A DNA stretch of 64,000 nucleotides from Megalobrama amblycephala (GCF_018812025.1 NC_063057.1:22243138-22307137); one strand, 5' to 3'. Positions 10,521 to 22,250 are shown, counted from the stretch's first letter. Notes: generated from the sequence alone by a model not told the origin. Made by a program: numbers and translations.

Positions 10521-11122
10521 GGTGTGTCTCAATCAGCTCACTAGTTCAGCAGTCAGGGCACTGACCAGGGAGTTGGCCATTTTAAGGGCTGTCTCAATCG
10601 CAGAATCCTTCCAGGGCACTGAAATGTTTGTTACCTAAAAAGTCCCAGTATGCACCGTGAAAACCAGGGATCTTAATGGAAGTTCTAAAAGCGCAAAACT
10701 TGAATCACATGAGCCAACTCACTACACTTAACGATGCGCAATAGATGTTTTTAAAAATACAAAACATTATTATATTTCAGCATAAACATACATCGCTGGA
10801 CAGGTAATGAACATAATTTAGCTAACATTTATAATTTATTTACGGCTGAAATGTTGCACGTATATGTACCAAGCAAATAATTTATTATAATGTACTTTAA
10901 ATAATATTACAAGTAATGTCAGAAAGATATCAGCTCTGCTGTTGCTCATAAATACCAGTAGTGATGTTGTACAACAAGGACGTTGTCACGTCGCCAGAAA
11001 TATAGTCATAAGTGTCCCAATGTGTAGTGAACCAGCATCCTTTACTCTCTTTACCAGTGCCCGAATTTGTGTACGCGATATACTGATTCACGAGCTCAGG
11101 AGCTAGGGAGCAGATTGAAACA
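10521..11122. mobile_element. Non-autonomous DNA transposon (MITE)
   Basis: The left end ggtgtgtctcaatcagctc is mirrored by gagctagggagcagattgaaacac at the right end, which gives imperfect terminal inverted repeats of about 30 bp. The ~600-bp interior has only short minus-strand frames and no recognisable transposase. It interrupts the LTR at 10327-12998. Superfamily is not determined because no clean target duplication is visible. Confidence 0.55.
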
Positions 11123-11151
11123 CAAACAAAGACACAGGGCAAACATGAGGG

Positions 11152-11770
11152 TTTAAATACACAAGGGCTAATGACTAGACAAGACACATCTGTGCACAAT
11201 CAACCATTAAACCAATGAAAACATAGGACACATGATAAGGGAGCACATGGCAGGATCACATGACACAAACCAGGGATATCGTTCCCATAGCACCCCCTTC
11301 GGGATGCAGTGCAAGTTCCCTCGAAAGGGAACGTCTCAGGTTATGAATATAACCATAGTTCCCTGAGAGAGGGAACGAGACACTGCGTCGTGTTGCCATA
11401 CTCCCTGCATCCCTGTGATCGATTTGCTTCGGCAATTTAAGCTGAAGCCAGTCTTTCCGGATGTGTATTTATCCTTTCCTGTTTGTGATGTCACCCGCTG
11501 GTGACATTCACTCTCGCCATTGGACTTGTTGACACATGTGCATCAGACACATTCACGCTGAGGGCGTTCCCATAGCGCCCCCTTTCGGGGAGCAGTGTCT
11601 CGTTCCCTCTCTCAGGGAACTATGGTTATAGTCATAACCTGAGACATTAAATACACAAGGGTTAATGACTAGACAAGACACACCTGTGCGCAATCAACCA
11701 ATAAACCAATGAAAACATAGGACACATGACAAGGGAGCACATGGCAGGACCACATGACACAAACCAGGGA
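11152..11770. repeat. 124-bp direct duplication flanking a DIRS hairpin
   Basis: The segment ttaaatacacaagggctaat... to ...cacaaaccaggga occurs at 11152-11276 and again at 11647-11770 with about six differences. The DIRS-type hairpin lies exactly between the copies. The duplicated sequence belongs to the LTR, so the hairpin's arrival was associated with duplication of 124 bp of target. Confidence 0.85.
11277..11646. mobile_element. Stand-alone DIRS-type terminal hairpin
   Basis: The stretch 11330-11390 (gtctcaggttatgaatataa...) is inverted at about 11590-11646, and the unit gttcccatagc(a/g)cccc occurs at 11281 and 11568. The order matches the right end of DIRS copies: an internal complementary region, then a loop with inverted CCAAT (11519-11523) and a CRE variant TGATGTCA (11486-11493), then the terminal repeat. 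No recombinase or RT adjoins it. It belongs to the same subfamily as the end of DIRS copy 2 (16989-17159). Confidence 0.7.
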
Positions 11771-11782
11771 AACACATGGCAA

Positions 11783-12911
11783 AAGTCAAGTCAAGTCAAG
11801 TCAAATTTATTTATATAGCGCTTTTTACAATTTGTAATTGTTTCAAAGCAGCTTTACATATTAGGAGCACAGAAAAAAGAGAAATGGTTAAAAATAAGCT
11901 GTACAAGCAAGCGTGGTAATATGTAACATATACAAGATGGTGCTACATTAAGCCAATGTCGGCTGACTCCCAGGGGTGGAAAAAACCCCCTAGGAGAAAA
12001 ACCCAGTGTGCTAGCACTGGGAAAAAAGTCCTAGGAGGGAAAAAACCCCTTGGAAGATATATATAATATATGTAAATGGATATGGAGATCAAAATCTGAA
12101 TTATACATTTTTATTATAGAGATTAAAAATAGATTATATATAAATATATGTAAGCGGATACGGAGATTTAAAAATCTGAATTATAGATGCAGCCAGAACT
12201 GGATCTGTAGGCCCATTGTCTCCTGGGCTACGTTGTAGTCAGGTCCAGACACAGGTTCTCCATCTGATCTGGATACGGCCTGGATCCAGCACCCGGAAAA
12301 CCTCAGGATAAGCAGAGAGACAGATATTAGCGTAGATGCCATTCTTATTCTGATGTACAGGTATATCTAGTGTTATAGGAAATGTTCTCGGTTCCGGCCG
12401 ACCTAATTATTGCAGCGTAACAATCCTTTAACGGATTTGAAAAATGTTAATGTATTGATAATGTGTTATGTGTATGCAAGAGCAAAGAGATGTGTTTTTA
12501 GTCTAGATTTAAACTGACAGAGTGTGTCTGCTTCCCGAACAATGCTAGGAAGATTGTTCCAGAGTTTAGGTGCTAAATAGGAAAAGGATCTGCCGCCTTC
12601 AGTTGATTTTGATATTCTGGGTATTATCAACTGGCCTGAATTCTGAGATCGCAATAGACGTGAAGGACTATAATGCACCAAGAGCTCGCTTAGATATTGG
12701 GGAGCTAAACCATTTAGAGCTTTATAAGCAAGTAGCAAGATTTTAAAGTCTATACGATGTTTAATAGGGAGCCAATGTAATGTTGACAGAACTGGGCTAA
12801 TATGGTCATACTTTCTGGTTCTAGTAAGAACTCTAGCTGCCGCATTTTGGACCAACTGTAGTCTGTTTAAAAGCCGAGCAGAACAACCACCCAGTAGAGC
12901 GTTACAGTAAT
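11783..12911 (-). mobile_element. L2-type LINE, 5'-truncated, minus strand
   Basis: The element ends in a (TGACT)n tail (agtcaagtcaagtc at 11783-11801 on the + strand), preceded by the tttatttatatagcgctttt signature. Its only coding part is the RT C-terminus at 12466-12855 (minus). It inserted into the LTR relic. Confidence 0.8.
12466..12855 (-). pseudogene. L2 LINE ORF2 C-terminal fragment
   Basis: 129 codons starting at VQNAAARVLTRTRKYDHISP, followed by HWLPIKHRIDFKILLL, LNGLAPQYLSELL, GGRSFSYLAPKLWNNLP and a terminal FKSRLKTHLF. This is the conserved region downstream of the RT palm in CR1/L2 LINE ORF2. It ends at a natural stop. The catalytic palm and endonuclease are missing because of 5' truncation. 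Sister copies are at 21134-21930 and 26026-26523. Confidence 0.85.
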
Positions 12912-13328
12912 AGGGACATGAAACATGACAATGACTACTTACAAAATAAGAGACATGAAACTATAAACATGAAACAAAACCCAACACCATCTGTGACATA
13001 TTCGCCCCTCTATTGGCGGCTCCAGACACCCAAACAAAACAAAACCCAACACCCAAATTTCAGGAGGATGGTAGAGCAGAGGTGGTCTTGGGGGAGGGAT
13101 GGTGGGCCAGGCCTGTGCAGGGGAACAAGACATGGAACAGGGCATGGCAGAGGCGGGCCTGGGTCATAGGGCATGGGAGGACCTAGGCCATGGAGCATGG
13201 GCAGACTTGGCAGGCTAGCACATCTCCGGGGCGGAGCTAGCAGTTCAGGGGACCATGGCGTTGCAGGCAGTTCAGGGGACCATGGCAGTGCAGGCAGTTC
13301 TATGTGCTCATAGTCTGAGGCAGTCACT

Positions 13329-13478
13329 GGACTCTGGTCAGGGGCTGGAACCCCCTCTGGATGCTGGTCAGGGGCTGGAACCCCCTCTGGACGCTGGTCA
13401 GGGGCTTAAGCCATCACAGGATGCTGGTCAGGGACTTGAGCCATCACAGGACGCTGGTCAGGGGCTGGAGCCGATGTG
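13329..13478. repeat. 30-bp minisatellite, five copies
   Basis: Five 30-bp units of the form gga(t/c)gctggtcaggggct... are arranged head to tail, with the last three more diverged. It is part of the internal region of the LTR relic. Confidence 0.85.
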
Positions 13479-13871
13479 TGAGCAGCCCACACATATAATG
13501 GCTGTGGCCATAATGGTCAGTGCTGCATACTCTGGAGACTCTTGTGTGGTAGCCGTCTTGGCTGAGGGCTCAGGCGTGACAGCCATCTTTGCTGAGGGCT
13601 CCGGCATGGCCGCCATCTTGGGACGAGGTTTTGGAATGGCGGCCATCTTGGGACGAGGCTCTGGAATGGCAGGCATGATGTGAACAGTCTGTGGCTGGGC
13701 AGGGGTGGCAGTCGTGGCATGGATGACTCCAGACATGACGGTCAGGACGTGGAGACACTCTGGTGTGGTGGCTGTGGTGGGCCCTGTGGGATTGTGGAAC
13801 CCCTCATCCACAAATACCACAGTATGCAAGGAACCACTCAACAAAAGGGAAAATTCAATATACTGGTCCAA
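13458..13871 (-). pseudogene. LTR-element ORF with PEP(R/S)xKMA peptide repeats
   Basis: 137 codons on the minus strand. The N-terminus (MDQYIEFSLLLSGS...) is followed by about five ~10-residue repeats such as PEPRPKMAAI, PEPSAKMAVT and PEPSAKTATT. I recognise this kind of repeat from gag-like proteins of cyprinid LTR elements, but only by recollection. It ends near the 30-bp minisatellite and upstream (in element orientation) of the 3' LTR. No zinc knuckle or enzyme motif is visible. A second element with a different peptide repeat lies at 49660-50580. Confidence 0.4.
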
Positions 13872-13935
13872 AGACCAGTGGATTTTGACTCCAGGTAGCC
13901 TTGAGCAATAGGGTTAATTTAAACCCACTCGAAAA

Positions 13936-16900
13936 ATGTCCTTGAGTGCTACCTCGTTAAAGTCCAACCAGCAACACAGTCCACAAAATTCCAAGCTCCT
14001 CTTGGCTTTTTTCTCGATTGTCTTAAGCAATAAAGAATCTATGGCTTGGATCTCGCTTTTGCCGAGGCGACGCGTTGATTTCGAGTCTGCAAACTGCAAT
14101 AAAGATTCTAGTGGCTCTAATCTCGTGTTGGCCGAGGCGACGCGTAGATTACAGGCCAGCCCCACACTGGATAGAGCTGTGTACACCTCAGTATACGGTG
14201 CCCGCCCCACTTCATTGTCCTTAGGGGGCCGTTCTGCCAACCCTGGCACCCTTGGTGCTTCAGGGAGCAGCGGTTTCCAGCAAGCTTATGACTCAGCGTT
14301 CACGCATCAGGTTCGCACCCTCTGAGGAGGGTCGAAAAGCAGTCAAATGGGTTGTTTCCTGCCATTGTGTTTCAGGTCACCAATGTGGCTGCTCTAAGTA
14401 TACCAGAAACCAACCTTGAGAGGCTGGTTCCCTTTTGTGGATTTTCTGGCAGAGTTGAGGCTTCTGCCAAATTCATCTCAATGGGCAGGCTCTGGTAATG
14501 AAACAGAAAGTAAACTCTTTTGCGAAAGGAGCTATGAAACAGGCTCCTCCTCCCAGCAGAGAGTTAGGGTTTTTACGGCCACTACTGTTTTGTTCCAAAG
14601 AAGGATGGAGGGTTGTGCCCTATATTAGATCTTAATCATTTGAATCATTCAGTCAGGAGACTTAGGTTCAAAATGTTGATGCTAAACCAGATCCGAGGAC
14701 TGGTTTGTCATGATAGTTCTAAAGGATGCATACTTCCATGTCTCCATCCTTCCACAGCATAGGAAGTTCCTCAGGTTTGCTTTCAGGGGCAATGTATACC
14801 GATATTAGGTTCTTCCATTCGGTCTAGCTCTATCACCCCACACGTTCATGAAATGCGTAGATGCAGCTCTGGCCTCGCTCAGGCTGCAGGGCATACGCAT
14901 TCTGAACTGATTAGATGACTGGCTAATATTAGCGCAGTCGGAACAGATGGTCAGTTCAACATTGAGATGTTGTTCTTGCTCATATAAAAAATTGGGGTTG
15001 TGGCTGAATGCCAAGAAGAGTGTGCTTTCTCCATTACAGAGAACCACCTTCCTGGGCGTGGTATGGATTCAGTGATGCTGCGGGCCATTCTGTCGCCCAC
15101 TCGTATTGCTGCAATCTTTTCAGTCACACAGGAGATATAACTAGGCCAGTCACTCACTGTAAAACAGTTTTCTAGTTTTCTAAACTGTTGGGTCTGATGG
15201 CAGCTGCGTCCAATGGTGATACCTTTTTGGTCTGCTGTACATGAGACCCTTACAGTGGTGGCTCAGGACCAAGGGTTTTCCCTGGGGGGGAACCCACTTC
15301 GTATGATCAAGATCACGTGGCGGTGGTTCCTGTCCCAGGGCCCTGTGTTAATGTCATTGAGTGACTCTCATGATAGACGTTTCTCTCACAGGCTGGGGAG
15401 CGGTAATGGAAGGACGCTCAGCTCAAGGGCTGTGGAGGAGTCATCATCTTTCGTGGCACATGAATTGCCTGGAGATGATGGCGGTCTTCAATGTGTTGAA
15501 GTTCTTCCTCCCAGACCTGAGAGGTCATTCGTGTTGTCTGAACAGACAATACATCAATGGTCTCTTACATAAATCAACAGGGGGGTCTGCGTTCACGCCC
15601 ACTATGCAAACTTGCACACCAGATCCTCCTGTGGTCCCTGGGGAAGATGCTCTCCTCGAGAACAATCTTATTCCAGGGACCTAGAATATAGGAGCAGACA
15701 TCCTGTCGAGATAGGGGCTGAGGACAGGGGAATGGAGACTTCACCCCAAAGTGGTGAAGCTCATATGGGAGATTTATGGCCACGTAGAAGTGGATCTTTC
15801 CTGTCTCAGGATACAACTGTCCACTGTGGTTATCCCTCACACATCCAGCTCCTCTTGAACTGCATGCAATGGGACAGACATGGCCGAGGCTACGTCTGTA
15901 CCTTTTTCCCCCAATTGTTCTGCTCCCAGGAGTTCTGGGCAAAATTCGGTCAGGAAAGGATAAGTCTACTGCTAGTAGCACCTTACTGGCCAAGTCGGAT
16001 ATGGTTCTTGGACCTTGTGTCTCTCCTCGACTGCTCTCCTTTGGAGATTCCGATCAGGAGAGACTTTCTATCTCAGGCGAAGGGCTTGATTTTTCACCCC
16101 GCCCAGAAGTATTGAACCTGTGGGTTGTGGCCCCTGAGGGGGCCCAACTCATAGTATCTGGTCTCTCAACTGAGCTTCTGGAGACCATATTTTACTCCAG
16201 AACTCCAGCCACAAGGAAACTATAGGCCCTAAAGTGGAAACTTTTCACTTCTTGGTGTGATGTGCGACAGCTAGATCCAGTTAACTGCCCAATTGGTACA
16301 GTACTGGAGTTCTTGCTAAATCATTTTCATCAGGGCTATCCTCGTATTTCTGCATACCATGTCCCTGTGGATGGTAGAATTGTGGGGTATAACCCTTTTA
16401 GGTATTCGTTTGCACTCTGAGGCTGAGGCCTGCAACTTGCACTAGGGTTCCTGCTTGGGAGTTGGCCTTTGTGTTGGAGCTTCATTTGAGCCGCTTGATT
16501 CTGTCTCAGAAAAATTTCTGACATTGAAAACTGTTTTTCTCCTTGCCATTTCTTCCCTAAAAAGTGTAGGAGACCTTCAGGTCCTATCTGTATCCCCTAC
16601 GTACCTTGAGTTTGCACCAGGGATGGTCAAAGTGTTCCTTTACCCTAACCGGGTTATATACCTAAGGTTCTGACCAATATTCCACGGCCTATAGTGCTGC
16701 AAGTTTTCTGTCCTCTGTTCTCAGATCCAGACCAGGAAAAGTTGAATCTTGTGTTTCCAGTGTGAGCACTGGACACCTAATATCCACAGAACTGCCACTG
16801 TGGAGAACTTCAGATCAACTATTTGTTTGTTTCGGACCGTGCAATTAGGGGTCTCCCTGCGTCCATACAAATGGTTAGCAAGTGGATAGTTGAGACTATA

Positions 16901-17159
16901 TCACTTGCTTATGAGGTCTCTGGTCAGCAGTATCCACTGTCTGTCAGAGCTCATTCTACTAGGAGTATGGCGGCCTCCAAGGCCTTGTTGTTATGAATAT
17001 AACCATAGTTCCCTGAGAGAGGGAACGAGACACTGCGTCATGTTGCCATACTCCCTGCATCCCTGTGATCGATCTGTCTTTCTGGATGTGTATTTATCCT
17101 TTCCTGTTTGTGATGTCACCAGCTGGTGACGTTCACTCTCGCCATTGGACTTGTTGACA
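13936..17159 (+). mobile_element. DIRS copy 2, heavily decayed
   Basis: Fragments appear in the same order as in DIRS copy 1. A leader with ggatctcgcttttgccgagg (compare 1947 and 2060) is followed by RT pieces (14281-14900, including FTKCVDAALAS-like sequence in a broken frame) and RNase H (15361-15700, TDVSLTGWGAV-like and PDLRGHSCCLNRQYINGL). The tether and tyrosine recombinase follow (15740-16990; SEKFLTLKTVFLLAISSLKS and AHSTRSMAASKAL-like pieces). The recombinase breaks off near 16988 and the terminal repeat follows at once, so its C-terminus with the Tyr nucleophile is deleted. There are many stops and frameshifts. Confidence 0.75.
16989..17159. repeat. DIRS terminal repeat, truncated
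   Basis: The stretch gttatgaatataaccatagttccctgagag... is nearly identical to 11336-11530 of the stand-alone hairpin. It stops at ttgttgacacat where Tc1-related sequence begins, so the outer half of the hairpin is missing. Confidence 0.75.
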
Positions 17160-17600
17160 CATTTTTGTTTTGATGTTTGTTTTGGATCATTGTCCTGATG
17201 GAAGATCCAACCACGGCCCATTATTGGATTTCTAGCAGAAGCGGTCAGGTTTTGATTTTTATTTGTTGGTATTTGATAGAATCCATGATACCATGTATCT
17301 GAACAAGATGTCCAGGACCTCCAGCAGAAAAATAGGCCCACAACATTAAAGATCCAGCAGTATATTTAACCGTGGGCATGGGGCACTTTTTATCCATGTG
17401 TGCACCAAACCCATCTGGTGGGTTTGCTGCAAAAAAGCTCTTGTTTTAGTTTTATCGGAACCATAGAAGCCGGTCCTGTTTGAAGTTCCAGTCTTGTCTG
17501 ACAACTGAATATGCTGGAGATTGTTTCTGGATGAGAGCAGAGGATTTTTCTTGAACCCCTCCTGAACAACTTGTGGTGATGTAGGTGCTGTTTATTTATT
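17160..17600 (-). pseudogene. Tc1/mariner-like transposase fragment
   Basis: The minus strand encodes Tc1-type catalytic-domain sequence: a GLFFCWRSWTSCSDTWYHGF block and ASARNPIMGRGWIFHQDNDP with the conserved second Asp of the DDE triad (DNDPKQTS). Upstream pieces (FAANPPDGFGAH-like) follow in the same orientation to about 17600. Stops and frame changes show it is dead, and its 3' end is cut by the DIRS terminus. Confidence 0.7.
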
Positions 17601-18933
17601 TTTTTAGGCTTTTTTTGTGTTTAGGCTTGATTTTTTTTTTTTTTTTAAGGCTTTTTGTGTTTTATTGTATTTTGTATCATATCTTCTGAATCAAACATGA
17701 TAACACAGACAATGTGATTTGTACCCCTATGTTTTGATGGTCAAGGATTACAATGATACCATATGAAACATCATAAACTGTTAATGGTGAATTCAGTGAC
17801 GTGAGGAGGAAATCACAGTATCTGAGAACCTAGGCTAGACTTTATAATATCATGTCTGTTGCATGCATGTTGTGTGGAGTTTCAAAATCTTAATCCTTTT
17901 GTTCATTAACCCTGACAATACAGTGACTGTAAAGAGTAGAATATCCAATATGACCTCAGCAACATAGCTTAAAAAGATTTACTTCAAAAAATCTACTCTG
18001 CTCAAAACAAACAAACAAATAAATAAATAAATAAATAAATAAGGGTACACTTTACACATTAGATCTCAATGAATTAAATATTCAATTTGAAAATCTTTAT
18101 TCATATACATTCTGTAATTTGTTAATATCAAAATATGTGACAACAGTCAATGGAAACCAAAATCATCAACACACTGAGCACTGGGTTCAAATATCATACC
18201 AAAAGTCAATGTAAAAAAGTTACAGGCTGATCCAACTTGCATGAAGTTCATCACAGCGACTCATAATGTGAGTCAGTAGTGTGTAGGGCTGCACAGTTAA
18301 TCAAATTTATAATCGTGATTACAATTACGGATGCCACAATAACATAATTGTTCAAAAATGCAATCACAAAAAAACAAAACAACAAAAGTCCACTTACAGA
18401 ACATTATTTTGTGTGCTTAAGATGTGTTTTTTTTTTTTTGTTTAGTTTTGGTATAACATTATAATACCATATATTTTTACCAAATCAAATATGGTGACAT
18501 GTCAATAATATCAATATCAATCCTCAGGATTTGGGCTCTGTAAATGGAGACATTTCTCTAAATATCTTCTGTGTCACCTTAAGTTATATAGCGCTTTTTA
18601 CAATGTAGATTGTGTCAAAGCAGCTTTACAGTGATAGAGGGAACATAAATGGCCGTACAGCAGCTCTAGAAGAAAATAGTGTTAATGTCCTGCTCAAGTT
18701 CAGTATTGATTCATTCCGTTGTAAAAATCAATAGTTATTAATTTAATACAGCAGCTCTGGAGAAAACAGTGAAATCATCGTCCAGCTCAGTCTCATTCAA
18801 CAGTGTCAATGCGGGCAGATCAAATGTTGATCGATCTTCTGTGTTGGAGGATTTCTGCATATGTCAGCAATGGATGATGGGATGATTTTCTCTTGATTAT
18901 AATCACACTCTTCATGTCTCTTGATTTCCACAG
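17601..18933. other. Intron of SNTX-like gene, no gene seen
   Basis: AT-rich sequence with simple A and T runs (around 17630, 18017-18042 and 18428). A LINE tail remnant at about 18585-18650 (ttatatagcgctttttacaatgtag) resembles the L2 3' ends elsewhere in the window. I see no exon before the mini-exon at 18934. Confidence 0.6.
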
Positions 18934-18969
18934 AAACTGATCCCAAGACCAGGAATGACTTCCTACAAT
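18934..18969 (+). CDS. SNTX-like gene, 36-bp mini-exon
   Basis: The acceptor (gatttccacag) ends at 18933 and the donor (gtaagt) starts at 18970. The 36-bp exon is phase 1 on both sides, so it joins in frame with both the exon ending at 7859 and the exon starting at 22251. Its codons (TDPKTRNDFLQ) match the short linker that precedes the PRY domain in fish SNTX-like and related PRY-SPRY proteins. It is too short for any ORF-length filter. Confidence 0.85.
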
Positions 18970-18997
18970 GTAAGTCACTGATAAAACAAGCATTAAA

Positions 18998-19339
18998 CTA
19001 TCTATCTATCTATCTATCTTGCGATAACACCAAATTTAACACACCTGCTCCCCATTCACACCTGAGACCTTGTAACACTAAAGAGTCACATGACACCGGG
19101 GAGAGAAAATGGCTAATTGGGCCCAATTTGGACATTTTCATTTTTGTGGCCGGCGGTTTAGACATGAATGGCTGTGTGTTGAGTTATTTTGAGGGGACAG
19201 CAAATTTACACTGTTATACAAGCTGTACACTCACTACTTTACATTGTAGCAAAGTGTAATTTCTTCAGTGTTGTCACAAAACAAGATATAATAAAATATT
19301 TACAAAAATGTGAGGGGTACTCACTTCTGTGAGATACTG

Positions 19340-19399
<60 letters not shown>
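18998..19399. repeat. Tc1-type 3' end between two (CTAT)n tracts
   Basis: A CTAT tract (18998-19019) is followed by gcgataacaccaaatttaac..., a sequence I recognise as the 3' flank and terminal repeat of a fish Tc1-like transposon. It ends ctcacttctgtgagatactg near 19341. A second CTAT tract runs to 19399. The insertion is consistent with TA targeting inside a microsatellite. The 19020-19259 frame is not a gene. Confidence 0.6.
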
Positions 19400-19976
19400 A
19401 AAACTACTACAGTAAAACGTACAGTTTTTCTCAGTCGCTTTGGCACATTGCTCGAAACAGTCTTATCATTCTCTAAACTGTAAGCTCAATTGTCACAATG
19501 GTTCTCTGAAACATCAGAACTCTGTCGCATGTCTGCAAAATGTAGTTACTCTCACAAAACATTTAATTCATGCTTCAAAACCTAGTTTTTGTGTCAGTAA
19601 ATTGGCCAATGCCATCCAAATAACAAGTCTTCTTGTCATCGTGAGAACCACACTGGAATGTCAGTTTTGTCTGAATGTTCTTGTGTATCACACTGAGATT
19701 TTCAGATACAGATTTCAGCAGTAAGTAAAAACTTACTAGTAAAAATGTCAATACTGTAGTACATAAAAGGAATATGGACATTTGGTCAGTTTATAGTAGG
19801 TGGCCTTAACTACTATGTACTTACATTAAAAAATAGCTACAGTGTGTTTACTGTGCTCATATTGTACGTAGCTCCAGCTCAAGAGCAGCGGTAAAGCTTT
19901 AGATTACAGCCCGGAAATTACTGCGTAATTACAACGTATTTACAGTGTAACTTTCGATAATTATAGTGTACCTATA
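19400..19976. other. Intronic, MITE-like fragments only
   Basis: The block acagtttttctcagtcgctttggcac... (from 19421) is a dispersed teleost repeat by recollection. 19900-19970 (ttacagcccggaaattactg) looks like another MITE end. Short frames here are unsupported. Confidence 0.4.
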
Positions 19977-21930
19977 AGTTCAAATTGAAATTCAAATTTA
20001 TTTATAAAGCACTAAATAAGACAACAACAACGTTGACCATAGTGCTGTACAAACAATAACACAATAAGAAGACAACTTTTAAAAAAGGTTCACATCCATA
20101 TAGTTATATAAGTAATATAAGAATAAACCTTAAAAAGACAATCAAATTACATATTAACTAGGATCAGAAGAGGCATATATGATACTAGCAACCTCCGCAA
20201 CTTCTATGATCGAATGCTATCGTAAAAAAATATGTTTTCAAATGGCTTTTAACCCTTAAATGCATGACTGTTTCGCCAATCATTCTTACATATTCGGGTC
20301 TTTATCGACCCGGATCTATATCTAACACGGAAGGATCTCTACCTGTCGCGATAATATAAAACTCCTCTGATATTAGAGTAACAATTACAGAAGAATAAAA
20401 TAAGTAGTATTTTGTTAGCTTTTGGAGCTTGAAAGAGCTCAGTTTGAGCAGATGTTTTATGCCATCATCACTGTCCTCGTCAGAGCTCATTTCCCAGTAA
20501 ATTCAGCAAATAATGGGCTAGTTTTATGTTTGAGGTCACGAATATGAGCCCATTCGCGATCTCAAACGTATTCTTAAAACTATATAATTTTCAACATCTT
20601 CAAAATCAATATTTCGATCGCTAACAGCTTCACCAGATCCATCCTGTAACAGTTACAGTCATATATAATTGTGTTCAGTACTTGCTCTGCAGTAAATCGC
20701 TGAGCCATTTCATGTTTTTCTTAGTATTTCGTTTTCTGTCTGAATGAATCGTCACTTCAGCATTGTGTATCCCACCTTGTGGAATAAAGGTGAACTGCAC
20801 TTATTCAATCATCTAAGATTCAATTATTGTTGTGCAGAAAAAATATAAGTACACTTATACACACCTCGGGTCGTTAGCGACCCTATACAATTTTTACAAA
20901 AAATGAGTACAAAAATAGGCATTCTTTTATAATTTTAAGATTTTTTTCTTGTTATATTCTTTATAATGAATTGATTGAGGAATACCAAGAAGGTTGATGT
21001 CTAACTTTAAAAAATGAACGAGGAGGAGGGTAGTGAATGACGTCCCGGGTCACTAAAGACCCGAGGTATGCATTTAAGGGTTAAACTGGCCGAGCGTCGG
21101 TATGTTCCTAATATAGAACGGCAAGCTGTTAATTTAGGGGCAGCGACCTTCAAACGTGCGATCCCCTCTGGATTTTATCTTAGACCGGAGGACAACAAGA
21201 AGTTTCTGTGATTGAGATCGTAAGGATCTTATTGGCTTATGTTCCTGAATTAAATCAGCAATATAAGATGGAGCTATGCCATGTAGAGATTTAAATACAA
21301 ATAATACAATTTTAAAATTAATCCTAAAAGAAACAGGCAGCCAGTGCAATGATTTTAACACCGGGGTAATATGATCTAATTTACCAGTGCCTGTGAGCGT
21401 TCTTGCAGCCGCATTTTGGACCATTTGCAGTCTGTCTAAGACTTTATTTTGAGCACCATAATATAGCGAATTGCAGTAATCTAATCTTGAAATGATAAAT
21501 GCATGAATAACTTTTCTGGGATAAAAAAGGCTCAATCTTAGAGATCATCCTCAGTTTGAAAAAACTAGTTCTGACAATTTCATTTATCGGCTTGTCAAAT
21601 TTTAGTGCGCTATCGCAAATCATCGCCAATTTTTTTACATGGTGTTTCCTAAAGGGGACCCAGCTTAATTTTAACTGTCTTATCAAGTTCAGAAGGACCA
21701 AAGATAATCAATTCTGTTTTCAATTAATTTAGGCTCAAAACATTTATAGACATCCATGCCTTGACATCATTCAGCCAAGCCAACAATCTTTCCATGGCGG
21801 TGGAGTCATTTGACTTGAATGGTACATACACTTGTGTATCATCTGTGTAGCAGAGAAAGGACACACTGTATTTGTGCAGAATTGAACTTAATGGGAGCAT
21901 ATAAAGAGAAAAGAGAAGCGGTGCTAACAC
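19977..21930 (-). pseudogene. L2-type LINE ORF2 fragment, minus strand, split by a piggyBac MITE
   Basis: On the minus strand 21930-21724 carries the RT palm, with the catalytic box as [10 protein letters not shown] (YxDD with Thr). 21701-21444 carries the following region, and 21535-21134 the C-terminal part (VQNAAARTLTGTGKLDHITP, HWLPVSFRINFKIVLFVFK). The 3' UTR then continues at 20248-19977, ending in a tttatttataaagcac tail. The 828-bp piggyBac element at 20253-21080 separates ORF and tail. Frameshifts near 21500 and 21720 break the frame. Confidence 0.75.
20253..21080 (-). mobile_element. piggyBac-type non-autonomous element
   Basis: The insertion is flanked by TTAA on both sides (20249-20252 and 21081-21084), the piggyBac target duplication. 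Terminal inverted repeats are cccttaaatgcatg and its complement catgcatttaaggg (one base differs at the right end). A minus-strand frame at 20490-20302 (MSSDEDSDDGIKHLL...) has the acidic start expected of a piggyBac transposase N-terminus. This suggests internal deletion from an autonomous copy. It is inserted in an L2 relic. Confidence 0.85.
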
Positions 21931-22250
21931 AGACCCTTGAGGAATACCACACGATAAAGGTGATGTACACTCACCTATACCAGCAACAAATATTTAACAA
22001 ACTTATTCTTCCGCACACGTCTGCCAAAACATACGCAAATTGCTTAAATCACTTAGAAATCCAAGTCTGATGTGAACAAGAAACTGATTGTTCAGAGACC
22101 TGAACTTATTGTTCTGAGAAATAAAAGTCTCGTTTGACAATTGAGCCAAAGTGACTGAAAAACTGTCAACTTTCCAGCTGAAAACCATCAAAGTTTGTCT
22201 ACAAACGTTTTTATCTAGTTCCTGATTGTGATGTGTTTTATCTCCATCAG
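21931..22250. other. Intron end before PRY-SPRY exon
   Basis: Includes acactcacctatacc near 21968, possibly a DNA-transposon end related to the one at 27262-27290. No coding signal other than the polypyrimidine tract and acceptor (ttttatctccatcag) at 22250. Confidence 0.5.

Larger units (their letters stand above)
10327..13878 (-). mobile_element. LTR retroelement relic, minus strand, with three nested insertions
   Basis: On the minus strand an LTR begins TGTCACAGATGG (end at 12998) and finishes ...TCTTTATTACA at 10327. Its AATAAA signal is near 10386-10392. A purine-rich tract precedes the LTR (minus strand, 13000-13020), as expected for a 3' LTR. The LTR has been split by a MITE (10521-11122), a DIRS hairpin (11277-11646) and an L2 LINE (11783-12911). 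The internal part 13000-13878 encodes a peptide-repeat protein. Pol genes are absent because DIRS copy 2 follows at 13936. Confidence 0.5.
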
